Shown piece by piece: positions 1 to 8,700 of a stretch of 38,310 bases of DNA. The stretch covers positions 1 through 38,310 of the forward strand of contig JAIOAX010000043.1 of assembly GCA_019873645.1 (NCBI GenBank). Reading direction: 5' to 3'. The translations under genes were made by a program, and so were the position numbers. The stretch's first letter is position 1; each line of letters opens with the position of its first letter. The DNA comes from Chloroflexota bacterium. GTDB lineage: Bacteria; Chloroflexota; Anaerolineae; B4-G1; SLSP01. The notes under the pieces were generated by a model, which searched no databases, was not told the origin of the DNA, and saw only the letters and a program-made list of their open reading frames with translations.

Positions 1-111
1 TTCAAGCGCCCTCAGACCAGCCTGATTGACCAGTATACCACGTCCGCACGAACGGCGCTGGAAGACGCATTTTCATGCTGGGTGGAGAGCGTAGCTCATG
101 ATGTCTGCTGA
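1..111 (+). CDS. 3' end of an unidentified gene (partial)
   Basis: An open frame enters from the left edge and ends at TGA 109-111, giving 36 residues with no domain I can recognise (it includes SLIDQYTTSARTALEDAF). The last ten bases (102-111) lie inside the repeat that is duplicated downstream, so the present stop may have been brought in by the duplication and not be the ancestral end. The frame could also be chance, because nothing upstream is visible. Confidence 0.3.
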   Translation, partial: FKRPQTSLIDQYTTSARTALEDAFSCWVESVAHDVC

Positions 112-1187
112 AAGGATTGGTTGTTATGGATCGTGATGCATACATCGCTTTGTGGCAACAAGAAGAGCAAGCGCCCTTTGTTGGCTGGGACTTCTCCTAT
201 CTCAAAGGCCGGATGAATGAAGAATTACCGCCGTGGTCATATTCGACGCGGGCAGCGGAGGTGTTGCAGGGCGCTACATCCGTATTGGACATGGGGACGG
301 GCGGCGGCGAACGGCTGCTCAAGCTGCGCGAGCACTGGCCTGTGAAAGTCGTCGTGACCGAAGATTACCCGCCGAATGTGCGTCTAGCGCGAGAGCGACT
401 GTCGCCGTTGGGCGTGCGCGTGGAAGTGGTGGAATTGACCCGCGATGGCACACTGCCCTTCGAGGATGCCGAGTTCGACGTGGTGCTGAACCGCCAGTCG
501 GGATTCAACCCGGCGGAAGTGGCGCGCGTCCTTAGCCCCGGCGGGACGTTCCTGATGCAGCAGGTCGATGGCCGGTGGGGACATGATTTGATGGCCGTTT
601 TCGGCGCAACGCCACAATGGCCAGATGAAACGCTTGCTAACTGTCTGCTGAAAGGATTGGTTGTTATGGATCGTGATGCATACATCGCTTTGTGGCAACA
701 AGAAGAGCAAGCGCCCTTTGTTGGCTGGGACTTCTCCTATCTCAAAGGCCGGATGAATGAAGAATTACCGCCGTGGTCATATTCGACGCGGGCAGCGGAG
801 GTGTTGCAGGGCGCTACATCCGTATTGGACATGGGGACGGGCGGCGGCGAACGGCTGCTCAAGCTGCGCGAGCACTGGCCTGTGAAAGTCGTCGTGACCG
901 AAGATTACCCGCCGAATGTGCGTCTAGCGCGAGAGCGACTGTCGCCGTTGGGCGTGCGCGTGGAAGTGGTGGAATTGACCCGCGATGGCACACTGCCCTT
1001 CGAGGATGCCGAGTTCGACGTGGTGCTGAACCGCCAGTCGGGATTCAACCCGGCGGAAGTGGCGCGCGTCCTTAGCCCCGGCGGGACGTTCCTGATGCAG
1101 CAGGTCGATGGCCGGTGGGGACATGATTTGATGGCCGTTTTCGGCGCAACGCCACAATGGCCAGATGAAACGCTTGCTAACTGTCTG
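102..1187 (+). repeat. Perfect 540-bp direct tandem duplication with 6-bp microhomology
   Basis: Bases 102-647 are identical to 642-1187, an exact shift of 540 bp. The hexamer TGTCTG occurs at 102-107, 642-647 and 1182-1187, marking the start, junction and end of the unit. I saw no mismatch when comparing the lines base by base. Since 540 is a multiple of 3 the reading frame is kept. This is the signature of a very recent microhomology-mediated duplication, or of a short-read assembly error. Confidence 0.95.
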
Positions 1188-1439
1188 ACGTGGTTCAAGG
1201 ACACCGGTTTGACGATGGTCACGGCGGAAGACTGGACTGGCGCATTTACTTTTGCGGACGTTGGCGCGATTGTGTACTATCTGAAGGCTGTGCCGTGGAT
1301 CGTCCCTGGCTTTTCCGTGGCGACGCACCTGGACGGTCTACTGGCGCTGCAATCCAGGCTGGAGAAAGAAGGAGTGCAACCGGAGGTTGCCTTATCCTTT
1401 GCTGCCAAAAAATTCCTCATCGAGGCGCGAAAACAGTGA
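126..1439 (+). CDS. Class I SAM-dependent methyltransferase with perfect internal tandem duplication
   Basis: The start is ATG 126, nine bases after an AAAGGA ribosome site at 111-116; an in-frame TTG at 117 is less likely. The 437-residue product carries methyltransferase motif I (VLDMGTGGG) twice, near residues 53-61 and 233-241, each followed by an acidic strand-2 end and a DVVLNRQSGF then LSPGGTFLMQQV segment typical of Methyltransf_11-type folds. Residues 1-180 are repeated exactly, and only the second copy continues into the natural C-terminus (TWFKDTGLTMV onward). A single-copy gene would encode about 257 residues, normal for the family. The substrate is unknown. The second copy keeps its own ribosome site and ATG (666), so a normal-length enzyme could be made by internal initiation. 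The duplication could also be an assembly artefact. Confidence 0.8.
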   Translation: MDRDAYIALWQQEEQAPFVGWDFSYLKGRMNEELPPWSYSTRAAEVLQGATSVLDMGTGGGERLLKLREHWPVKVVVTEDYPPNVRLARERLSPLGVRVEVVELTRDGTLPFEDAEFDVVLNRQSGFNPAEVARVLSPGGTFLMQQVDGRWGHDLMAVFGATPQWPDETLANCLLKGLVVMDRDAYIALWQQEEQAPFVGWDFSYLKGRMNEELPPWSYSTRAAEVLQGATSVLDMGTGGGERLLKLREHWPVKVVVTEDYPPNVRLARERLSPLGVRVEVVELTRDGTLPFEDAEFDVVLNRQSGFNPAEVARVLSPGGTFLMQQVDGRWGHDLMAVFGATPQWPDETLANCLTWFKDTGLTMVTAEDWTGAFTFADVGAIVYYLKAVPWIVPGFSVATHLDGLLALQSRLEKEGVQPEVALSFAAKKFLIEARKQ

Positions 1440-1444
1440 TGAAA

Positions 1445-1478
1445 AGACCTGACAGGTTTCAGAAAACCTGTCAGGTCT
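1445..1478 (+). terminator. 15-bp-arm hairpin after the methyltransferase
   Basis: Arm AGACCTGACAGGTTT (1445-1459), four-base loop, and its exact reverse complement (1464-1478). There is no clean T-run directly after, so it may be a dispersed palindrome with terminator-like function. A relative with the same AGACC...AGGT outline is found at 32499-32531. Confidence 0.6.
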
Positions 1479-1533
1479 AGGCTGTTTTCTGTTCGTCTGT
1501 TCAATTCGTTGTGGTCATCCTGGAGGTCAGTCT

Positions 1534-2289
1534 ATGAATTTCTTCGATTGCAACGCCTTTTTCGGCTTGCCTGCGCTCCGTCCACTTGCGCCGGTGGCGA
1601 CGGCGGAAGAATTGCTTGCGGAGATGGATCGTGCCGGCGTGGCACGGGCGTTAGTGTGGCACATCGCGCAGCATGACGGCGCGCCACGCATCGGCAACCA
1701 ACTGCTGGCGGAGGCGATTGTACCGCATCCGCGTCTGGTGGGCTGTTGGACGGTGTTGCCGAATCAGGCGCACGAGTTTCCCCCACCCGATAAACTCTTT
1801 CGGCAGATGCAAGCCGCGCGGGTAGCAGCGTTGCGCGTCTTCCCCAATGCGCACAAGTTTCTGCTGAACGCCGTCTCGATGGGCGAGTTGCTGGAAGCGA
1901 TGGTTGCCTGGCGCGTGCCGCTGTTCGTCTCGGTCAAACGCGGGATGGCCTGGCACGATGTATACAACCTGCTGGCCGAGTTCCCGGAGCTGGTCTGCGT
2001 CATTTGCGACCACGGCTGCTGGGGTGAGGACCGAATGTTTCGCCCGCTGTTGGAGCGGTATCCTAACGTCTACGTGGACACGGCGCAGTATTTGCTCGAC
2101 GGCGGCATCGAATCGCTGGTAGCCGATTACGGCCCGCAGCGTGTGTTATTCGGCAGCGGTTTTCCCGAATCCTATTTCGGCGGGATGATGCTGGCGCTCA
2201 AACACGCACAAATCTCCGATGAAGCGAAGGCGCTCATCGCGGGCGGCAATCTTGAGCGCATCATTGGGGATGTTTTATCAGCAGATTAA
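1534..2289 (+). CDS. Amidohydrolase_2-fold protein, metal-site residues missing
   Basis: A 251-residue TIM-barrel amidohydrolase-like protein (residue pattern of the Amidohydro_2 family: PHPRLVGCWTVLPNQ, then YPNVYVDTAQYLLDGGIESL and the final RVLFGSGFPE strand). GGAGG at 1522-1526 precedes ATG 1534. The N-terminal HxH motif expected after strand 1 is replaced by DCNAFFG, and the C-terminal catalytic Asp (GTD in the neighbour) is replaced in FGSGFPE; only a His in VICDHG remains of the usual ligands. It may be a non-catalytic paralogue of the next gene or use another chemistry. Its last codons and stop lie inside an AGCAGATT-type repeat. It is probably co-transcribed with the following amidohydrolase and beta-mannosidase. 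Confidence 0.7.
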   Translation: MNFFDCNAFFGLPALRPLAPVATAEELLAEMDRAGVARALVWHIAQHDGAPRIGNQLLAEAIVPHPRLVGCWTVLPNQAHEFPPPDKLFRQMQAARVAALRVFPNAHKFLLNAVSMGELLEAMVAWRVPLFVSVKRGMAWHDVYNLLAEFPELVCVICDHGCWGEDRMFRPLLERYPNVYVDTAQYLLDGGIESLVADYGPQRVLFGSGFPESYFGGMMLALKHAQISDEAKALIAGGNLERIIGDVLSAD

Positions 2290-2342
2290 GCAGATTTAGC
2301 AGATTAAAATATATAAATCTGCTTAATCTGCTAAATCTGCTG
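2280..2342 (+). repeat. Inverted array of 9-nt words overlapping a stop codon
   Basis: Three forward units (AGCAGATTA, AGCAGATTT, AGCAGATTA) start at 2280, and three reverse-complement units start at 2315. The longest exact stem is 2280-2297 with 2315-2332 (18 bp, 17-base loop). The upstream gene's final Ser-Ala-Asp codons and TAA stop are read from the first unit. It could fold as an RNA hairpin between the two amidohydrolase genes. Confidence 0.85.
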
Positions 2343-2362
2343 ACCATTTTGAGGGAGGAGCG

Positions 2363-3187
2363 ATGATGATCGGTGATTCGGTGTTAGCGCGTGAATTTTG
2401 GGAGCAGGGCAAGACGGCGTCCTGCCCGATTTACGATATGCACGGTCACATGGGCGACTTTCACTCGATCTACTTCCCGCGTGGCGATACGGCGGCGATG
2501 ATCCGTACCATGGACGAGTGCGGCGTGCGGATGCTCGTTTTCTCGCATCACACCGCGCTGTTCTCGCCCGATCTGGCGAACACGCGCAGTGTGGAGGCCG
2601 TGCGGCAATTCCCCGACCGCTTGCGGGCGTATTGCGCGATCAATCCCAACTACCCGGAGATCGTCGAACGCGAGGTGGCGAGCTTCGACAGCCTGTTCCC
2701 CGATGTGTACGTGGGCTTCAAGTTCCTGTCGGACTACCACCAAATCGCCTTGACCGACGACCGTTACCGGCCCGCCTGGGAATACGCCGATGCGCGCGGC
2801 CTGCTCGTCCTGGCGCACACGTGGGGCGGCAGCCGCTTCGACGGCGAGGACGTAGTGCGGCGGGTCGCGGAGCGGTATCCCAACGTCAAGTTTCTCCTGG
2901 GACACTCGTGTCACGGCGCGTGGGATGCCGCCGTGCAACTGGCGCGCGACTTCCCCAACGTCTATCTGGAACTCACCGCCGTCTTCGACGACCGGGGCGT
3001 CATCGAGAAATTCGTCCGCGAAGCCGGCTCCGACCGGATGCTCTTCGGCACGGACCTGCCGTGGTTCGACCCGCATCACGCCATCGGTGTGTTGCTCAAC
3101 GCCGATATCACCGACGACGACCGCCACAACATCTGCCATCGCAATGCTGAACGTCTGCTCGCACCTTTGATGGAGGGGAAATGTTGA
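2363..3187 (+). CDS. Amidohydrolase family metal-dependent hydrolase
   Basis: A 274-residue amidohydrolase with a complete-looking metal site: YDMHGHMG (Asp25, His27, His29), LVLAHTWGG, FLLGHSCHGAWD and the C-terminal Asp of RMLFGTDLPWFD. This is the Amidohydro_2 pattern; family members hydrolyse or decarboxylate small cyclic or acyl substrates, and the substrate here cannot be told. GGGAGGAG at 2353-2360 lies just before the double ATG at 2363. The stop overlaps the start of the beta-mannosidase by seven bases, so translational coupling is likely and a role in processing a sugar-derived compound is a reasonable guess. Confidence 0.82.
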   Translation: MMIGDSVLAREFWEQGKTASCPIYDMHGHMGDFHSIYFPRGDTAAMIRTMDECGVRMLVFSHHTALFSPDLANTRSVEAVRQFPDRLRAYCAINPNYPEIVEREVASFDSLFPDVYVGFKFLSDYHQIALTDDRYRPAWEYADARGLLVLAHTWGGSRFDGEDVVRRVAERYPNVKFLLGHSCHGAWDAAVQLARDFPNVYLELTAVFDDRGVIEKFVREAGSDRMLFGTDLPWFDPHHAIGVLLNADITDDDRHNICHRNAERLLAPLMEGKC

Positions 3188-5751
3188 AAATATCACTCAC
3201 CGGAACCTGGCAACTGCGCGACGAAATCCTCACTTATCCGCTCGCCAACGCACGCGCTCTCTCGCAGTGTGAAGACGGCTGGATCACACAGCCTGTGCCC
3301 GGCGACATTCACCAGGGCCTCGTTGACGCGGGGCGCATCGCTGAACCACTGCTTGGACTCAACAGCTTCGATTGCACGTGGACCGAGACGCGCTCGTGGT
3401 GGTTCCGGCGGACGTTTGTCGCGCCGGAGGGCTGGCAGGATGCTGATGTGGCGGAACTGGAAATGCACGGCCTCGACTGCAACGCCGAAATCTTCCTCAA
3501 CGGTGAACACATCGGCAGCCATCCAAGCGCGTTCCGTCCGTTTGTGCGCGACGTGAAACCCTGGCTGCGCGACGGCGAAAACGTGTTGCTCGTGCGGCTC
3601 ACGGCGGGCGTCGAGCACGTCACCGAGGCGGATGTGGACTCCTGCGACGGCGTTCGTCCCGGCACCGAAGCGGGCAACGGTCGCCCGGAGCGCGGCGAAC
3701 CGCGCCGCACTTTCGCGCGCAAGCCGCAGTACTCGTGGGGCTGGGATTGGAGTCCGCGCATACCCACGACGGCGATTGGCGGTGACGTGACCCTGCGCTT
3801 GATGACCACCGCCTGCATCCGCGACGTGGCGCTGCGCCCGGTGCAGCACGGCAAAGAAGTCCTGGTCTACGCGACCGTCGCCGTGGATCAGTTTCACTAC
3901 TTCAAAACCCGCGAAGGCACGGTGAAAGTCACGCTGACCGACGCGCAAGGCCGCGCCTTCTCCGCTGAAGCCAACGCCCTGCTTCGCTCCGGCCTCACCT
4001 ACGTCGAATTGCTCATCCCCATTCCCGACGCCCAACTCTGGTGGCCCAACGGCCTCGGCGATCAGCACCGCTACAAAGTCGAAGCCATCCTCACCGTTAC
4101 CGAAGAAAAAAATCCGTTAAAATCCGTTCAATCCGTTGACACGAAAACCTTCGAGTATGGCATTCGCTTTATCAAACTCATCACCGACGACACCTTCGCC
4201 TTTATCATCAACGGCCAGAAAATCTACGCCAAGGGCGCCAACTGGATCCCCGCCGATGCGCTCTATGCCCGCGTAAGCGACGAGAAGTACGACACCCTGG
4301 TCCGCGAGGCGCGCGACGCCAACTTCAACATGCTGCGCGTCTGGGGCGGCGGTCTCTACGAGCGCGACGCCTTCTACGAGGCGTGCGACCGCTACGGCAT
4401 CCTGCTCTGGCACGACTTTATGTTCGCCTGCGCGCCGTATCCCGATCATCTGGCGTGGTTCCGCGAGGAAGTGGAGAAGGAGGCGGACTACCAAACCCGG
4501 CGTCTGCGCCGTCACGCCAGCATCGCGCTGTGGTGCGGCAACAACGAAAACCATTGGGGCCTGGCGGATTGGTGGAAAGAAAAGACGCGCGGCGGCGCGC
4601 ACGTCTACAATTACATCCTGCCCGCCGTGGTGCAGCGCAACTGCCCGGAAATCCCCTACTGGAACAGCTCCCCCTACGGCGGGGAGCGTCCCAACGCCTA
4701 TGACGTGGGCGACTGTCACTACTGGGGCGAGGGCACGATGAACCCCGACATGCAGGTGCGCATCACGCCAGAAACTTACGACAATTGCACCGCGCGCTTC
4801 GTCTCCGAGTTCGGCTACATCGGCGCGCCCGCCAAAGAGACACTGCTGACTTACCTCGACGGCGCGCCCTTCGACCGCCAGGGCAAAGTCTGGCAGCATC
4901 ACAACAATACTTTCGAGAAGAACACGGTGGACGTGGGCATCCGCAAGCATTACGCCGACCCGGAGGCCCTTACGCCTGACGAGTATGTGCTCTACAGCGG
5001 TCTGGTGCAAGGGTTGATGTACACCTACGCGCTGGACTCGATGCACGCCAACCCCAAGTGCGGCGGCAATCTTTTCTGGATGTACGCGGATTGTTGGGGA
5101 GAGGTCGGCTGGACGATTGTGGATTACTACCTGCGGCGCAAACCGGCGTGGTATTTCGTCAAGCGCGCCTATGCGCCCGTGCGTCTCATCCTGCGGCCTG
5201 CCGGTGACGACGCGATTCGCGTAGTCATAGCCAATGACAGTGCGGACGCCTTAGCTTTCGACCTGGAATACGGCTATCTCAGCCTGGGTGGCAGCCTTAG
5301 CCAACTGCGCACCGCTTCCGTCGCGGCCGCGCCCCTATCGCGCATCACCCTTATCACGTTCTCCCGCGGCGACCTCGATCCGACCTGCGGTTTGTGGATC
5401 GCGCGCGTCCCGTCGCGGCCTGATATAGCGCCGGGTATTTTCCGTGCTGTAGACTATCGTGAATTGCGAGTGGCGAATGGCGGGTTGCGAATTACGAATT
5501 ATGAATCACGGATGGGGGATGGCAAATGGGAGTGTGTGGTGCGAGTAGGAGCGGACAGTTACGCGCACGCCGTCCATTTTATGTTGCCCGAAGGGGCACT
5601 GTCGTCGGACAACTATTTCGATTTACTGCCGGGGGAAACGCGGGAGATTGTCATCACGGCGGCGTCTCCACTGGCTTTGGAAGCGCTGTTACCTCTTCAA
5701 CTCCCACTCGCGCCAAATCTGGGCATGGGAAGCAACGTTGCGCAAAAATAG
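3181..5751 (+). CDS. Beta-mannosidase, glycoside hydrolase family 2
   Basis: An 856-residue GH2 enzyme expected to cleave terminal beta-mannosides (EC 3.2.1.25). In order it has a jelly-roll sugar-binding domain (about 10-200, with WWFRRTFVAPEGW and the conserved FARKPQYSWGWDWSPR), an Ig-like sandwich, a TIM barrel beginning near IYAKGANWIPAD, and C-terminal beta domains. The acid/base Glu is Glu456 in WCGNNEN and the nucleophile Glu543 in VSEFGY. There is no signal peptide, so it is likely cytoplasmic. Two segments look like translated repeat DNA: a 9-nt-word array (4110-4137) and ten phased heptamers (5461-5530). The last 63 bases overlap the convergent regulator gene, and the final residues may be a run-on tail. 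Confidence 0.92.
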   Translation: MLKISLTGTWQLRDEILTYPLANARALSQCEDGWITQPVPGDIHQGLVDAGRIAEPLLGLNSFDCTWTETRSWWFRRTFVAPEGWQDADVAELEMHGLDCNAEIFLNGEHIGSHPSAFRPFVRDVKPWLRDGENVLLVRLTAGVEHVTEADVDSCDGVRPGTEAGNGRPERGEPRRTFARKPQYSWGWDWSPRIPTTAIGGDVTLRLMTTACIRDVALRPVQHGKEVLVYATVAVDQFHYFKTREGTVKVTLTDAQGRAFSAEANALLRSGLTYVELLIPIPDAQLWWPNGLGDQHRYKVEAILTVTEEKNPLKSVQSVDTKTFEYGIRFIKLITDDTFAFIINGQKIYAKGANWIPADALYARVSDEKYDTLVREARDANFNMLRVWGGGLYERDAFYEACDRYGILLWHDFMFACAPYPDHLAWFREEVEKEADYQTRRLRRHASIALWCGNNENHWGLADWWKEKTRGGAHVYNYILPAVVQRNCPEIPYWNSSPYGGERPNAYDVGDCHYWGEGTMNPDMQVRITPETYDNCTARFVSEFGYIGAPAKETLLTYLDGAPFDRQGKVWQHHNNTFEKNTVDVGIRKHYADPEALTPDEYVLYSGLVQGLMYTYALDSMHANPKCGGNLFWMYADCWGEVGWTIVDYYLRRKPAWYFVKRAYAPVRLILRPAGDDAIRVVIANDSADALAFDLEYGYLSLGGSLSQLRTASVAAAPLSRITLITFSRGDLDPTCGLWIARVPSRPDIAPGIFRAVDYRELRVANGGLRITNYESRMGDGKWECVVRVGADSYAHAVHFMLPEGALSSDNYFDLLPGETREIVITAASPLALEALLPLQLPLAPNLGMGSNVAQK
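4110..4137 (+). repeat. Short AATCCGTT-word array inside beta-mannosidase coding sequence
   Basis: Three copies of AATCCGTT with one or two spacer bases, translated as the hydrophilic stretch KNPLKSVQSVD between two beta-strands. The form is like the 9-nt array at 2280-2342. It occupies a loop position and keeps frame. Confidence 0.6.
5461..5530 (+). repeat. Ten phased heptamers inside beta-mannosidase coding sequence
   Basis: The stretch divides cleanly into 7-nt words: GAATTGC, GAGTGGC, GAATGGC, GGGTTGC, GAATTAC, GAATTAT, GAATCAC, GGATGGG, GGATGGC, AAATGGG. It is translated in frame (ELRVANGGLRITNYESRMG). Intergenic arrays elsewhere in this window have the same 7-nt build but different words, so this looks like a non-coding-type repeat that has become protein sequence. 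Confidence 0.75.
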
Positions 5752-8700
5752 CTGCCGTAATTCCTGATCCGGTATTTTGTCGGCGCGTTCCTGCAAGGCG
5801 CGATAAGCCGTCTCCAGCACCGCCCCGGCCTCCGGGCGGTGCGCGGCCTGCAACACGCGGTAGCAGATGAGCGGGACGCCGAACGGATCAAGCGCGCCGT
5901 CCAGCGAGCCGTTCTCCAGGTAGCGCAGGATGTCGTCCACGCAGGCTTGCGCCTGGGCCAGGTCCCCTTGCAGGAGCGCGATGTGCGCCAGCCCGCCGAG
6001 CAACTCCACGACGTAACTTTCCTGCCCCAGTTCACGGCGCAGAGTCAGCGCCCGGCGATAGGCGTCGGCGGCTTCTGAAAGCCCCCCCAACCCTACCTGT
6101 GCCTGCCCGATGCAGGTGAGCGCGTAGGCTTGCACCTGGGAGGAGCCGAGTTCTTCGGCCACGGCCAGGGCTTCCTCGCCGACCCGCAGCGCCTCGGCGT
6201 CGCGGCCCAGTGAGTGCAGGAGCAGGCCGTAGAGCGCGAGCGTCAAACTCTCCCCGCGCCGGTCGCCGATCTCTTGCTTGGTCTGGATGGCCTCGGCGTA
6301 GTACGCCTCGGAGCGGGCGAAATCGCCCAGCGCCCAGCAGGTATATCCCAGGTTGCTGAGCGTGTTGCTGGCCTCCCACAGGTTGCCCGTCTCCCGGCCC
6401 AGGCGCAGTGCTTCCCGGTAATACTCCAGCGCAGCAGCGTAATCTCCACATTCCGTGGCCGTATTGCCGAGGCCGTCGAGTATCCAGGCCTCTCTCTCCC
6501 GGTTGCCGATGTCGCGCCGGATGATCTCCAGAGCCTGGGTGAAGCAGGTATGCGCGGTCTGAAACCGGCTTTGCTCGTATGCGACGGTCCCCAGATTGCT
6601 GAGCGCCACACTTTCACCCCAGCGGTCGCCCAGTTCGCGCCGGATGTGGAGCGACTGGCTGTAACACTCGTTCGCCCGGACAAAATCCTCCAGGTAAAAG
6701 TAAGCCGAACCCAGGTGATTCAGACTATCGGCCTCCGATTGACGTAAAGAGTGGGTCTCGGCCAGCGCCAATGCCTGGGTGGTGAGATCCCGGGCCTGCT
6801 CGTAATTCCCCCGGCGGCTGTGAATCCAGGACAGCGTGTTGAGACAGAGAACTACTTCCGGCGTGTCGTCGAATCGCTGCAACTCCGGGAGGCTGCGGGT
6901 CACCACCGACTCCGCCTCATCGTAGCGGCCCAAGTGTCCCAGGAGCACACCCCGGCGCACGGCGAGTTTGTGGACGGTGTGCGCCGGCCCGCTCTGGCCC
7001 AGGCTTTCGACGGCGCGCCCCAGGGCGACCTGACCCTCCTGAAACCGGCCGCGCAGCGTGTAGAACTGGGTCAGGCCCTCCAATGCCCGCTCAATCTGGG
7101 GAATGTCCTCCTGGGCGACGGCCCACTCCCAGGCGGCGCGGATATTGTCCATCTCATCGTCGAGGATTTCGAGCGCCCGGCGCGGCGCCCGGCCCGTCAG
7201 GTCATCCTTCAAACTTGCCAGCAGCGCGCAGTAGTAATCGCAGTGCCGTTTGTGGGCGAGGAAGGCGTCATCGGAATCGGCGACCAGGCGCTCCATCGCG
7301 TAGCGGCGCATGAGGTTGTGCATGCCGTAGCGCGTGGCTGGGCGCGGGGACTCGTAGGTCGCCTGCTGGAGCATGGACTTGTCCACTAATGCGGCCAGGA
7401 CGGCCTCTGTGGTGTCGGCCACGTGCAGGGCGGCAGCGCTATCAAACCCGCCGGGGAAGACGGCCAGCCGCCGCAGTGCGGCCTGTTCTTCGGCGGCCAG
7501 CAATGCCCACGAATAGTCCAGCGCCGCCCGGATGCTGCGGTGGCGCTCGGCCACTCCCGGCGACGCGGTGCGCAAAAAGTCCAGATCGTGCTGGATGGCC
7601 CGCGCGATCTCTTCGCAGGAGCGGGCGTGCAGCCAGCCGGCCGCCAGTTCCAGCGCCAGCGGGATGCCCCCCAGCATCCGGCAGATGCGCACGACGTCGG
7701 GCCGATTGGCCGGGCCGAGGGTAAAATCGGGCTTGCGGCGCAAGGCACTCTCGCGGAAGAACTGGACGGCGCTGTAGTTGTCGCCGGCGGCGTCGGCCGT
7801 GTCGTCCGATGGGTACTCCAGCGGGCTGACGTTGAACACCCATTCCCCCACGATGTTCAGCGGCTGCTGAGAGGTGGCCAGAAGGCGCACGTCGGCGGTG
7901 CGTTGCAGCAGGTCTACGATCAGTTCGCCGCCTGCGCCCAGCCGCTCCAGATTATCCAGCACGAGGAGCACCTCCTTGCCCTTCAAATAGTTCACCAGTT
8001 GGGCGTTCAGGTCCTCGCCCGGGCGCGGATTGACACCCAATGCCTGCGCCAGCACCGCGCCCAGCGGCTCCCCGGCGTGCGCGGCGGCCAGGGAGACGAA
8101 ATAGATGCCGTCCCGGAACGCGCCGCGCTCGTCCTGGGCAGCCTGCAACGCCAGGCGGGTCTTGCCCACACCGCCCGGCCCGACCAGCGTGAGCAGGCGG
8201 CAATCGGGGTGGTTGAGCCGTTCGGCGACCTGGGCCAGTTCTGCCGTCCGCCCGATGAAGGGGGTCAACTGAATCGGCAGGTTGCACGGCGGCTGGGGTG
8301 GGGGAGATAGCGTTTCGGCTTCGATTTGCCCGCGCAGCGCCTCCGTGGTCGCTGTCGGCGCGACGCCCAGTTCCGCCGCCAGGGTGCGGCGGCAAACCTG
8401 ATACTGAGCCAGGGCGGCGCTGCGCTGCCCGCCGAAGGCCAGGGCGCGCATCAATTGTTGATGGGCTTCTTCCCGCCAGGGCTCCAGTTCCACCTGCCGC
8501 CGGGCATAGTGCTGCACGGCGTCCCATTCTCCCCGCTGCGCATGGCAGTCGGTCAGCCAATCCAGCACCTCAATGGCCTGGCGGTGCAGCGACTCGCGCT
8601 CCAGCACGAGCCATTCCTCAAAAGGCGGGCTGTTCAGGAAAAAGCCGGCCAGCAGGTCGCCGCGATACAGAGCGGCGGCCCCGGTCAGGCGCTCCCGGCA

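Noticed and set aside
2384..5046. Minus-strand open frames opposite the second amidohydrolase and beta-mannosidase
   Set aside because: The plus-strand enzymes have intact catalytic motifs; the antisense frames are codon-bias shadows.
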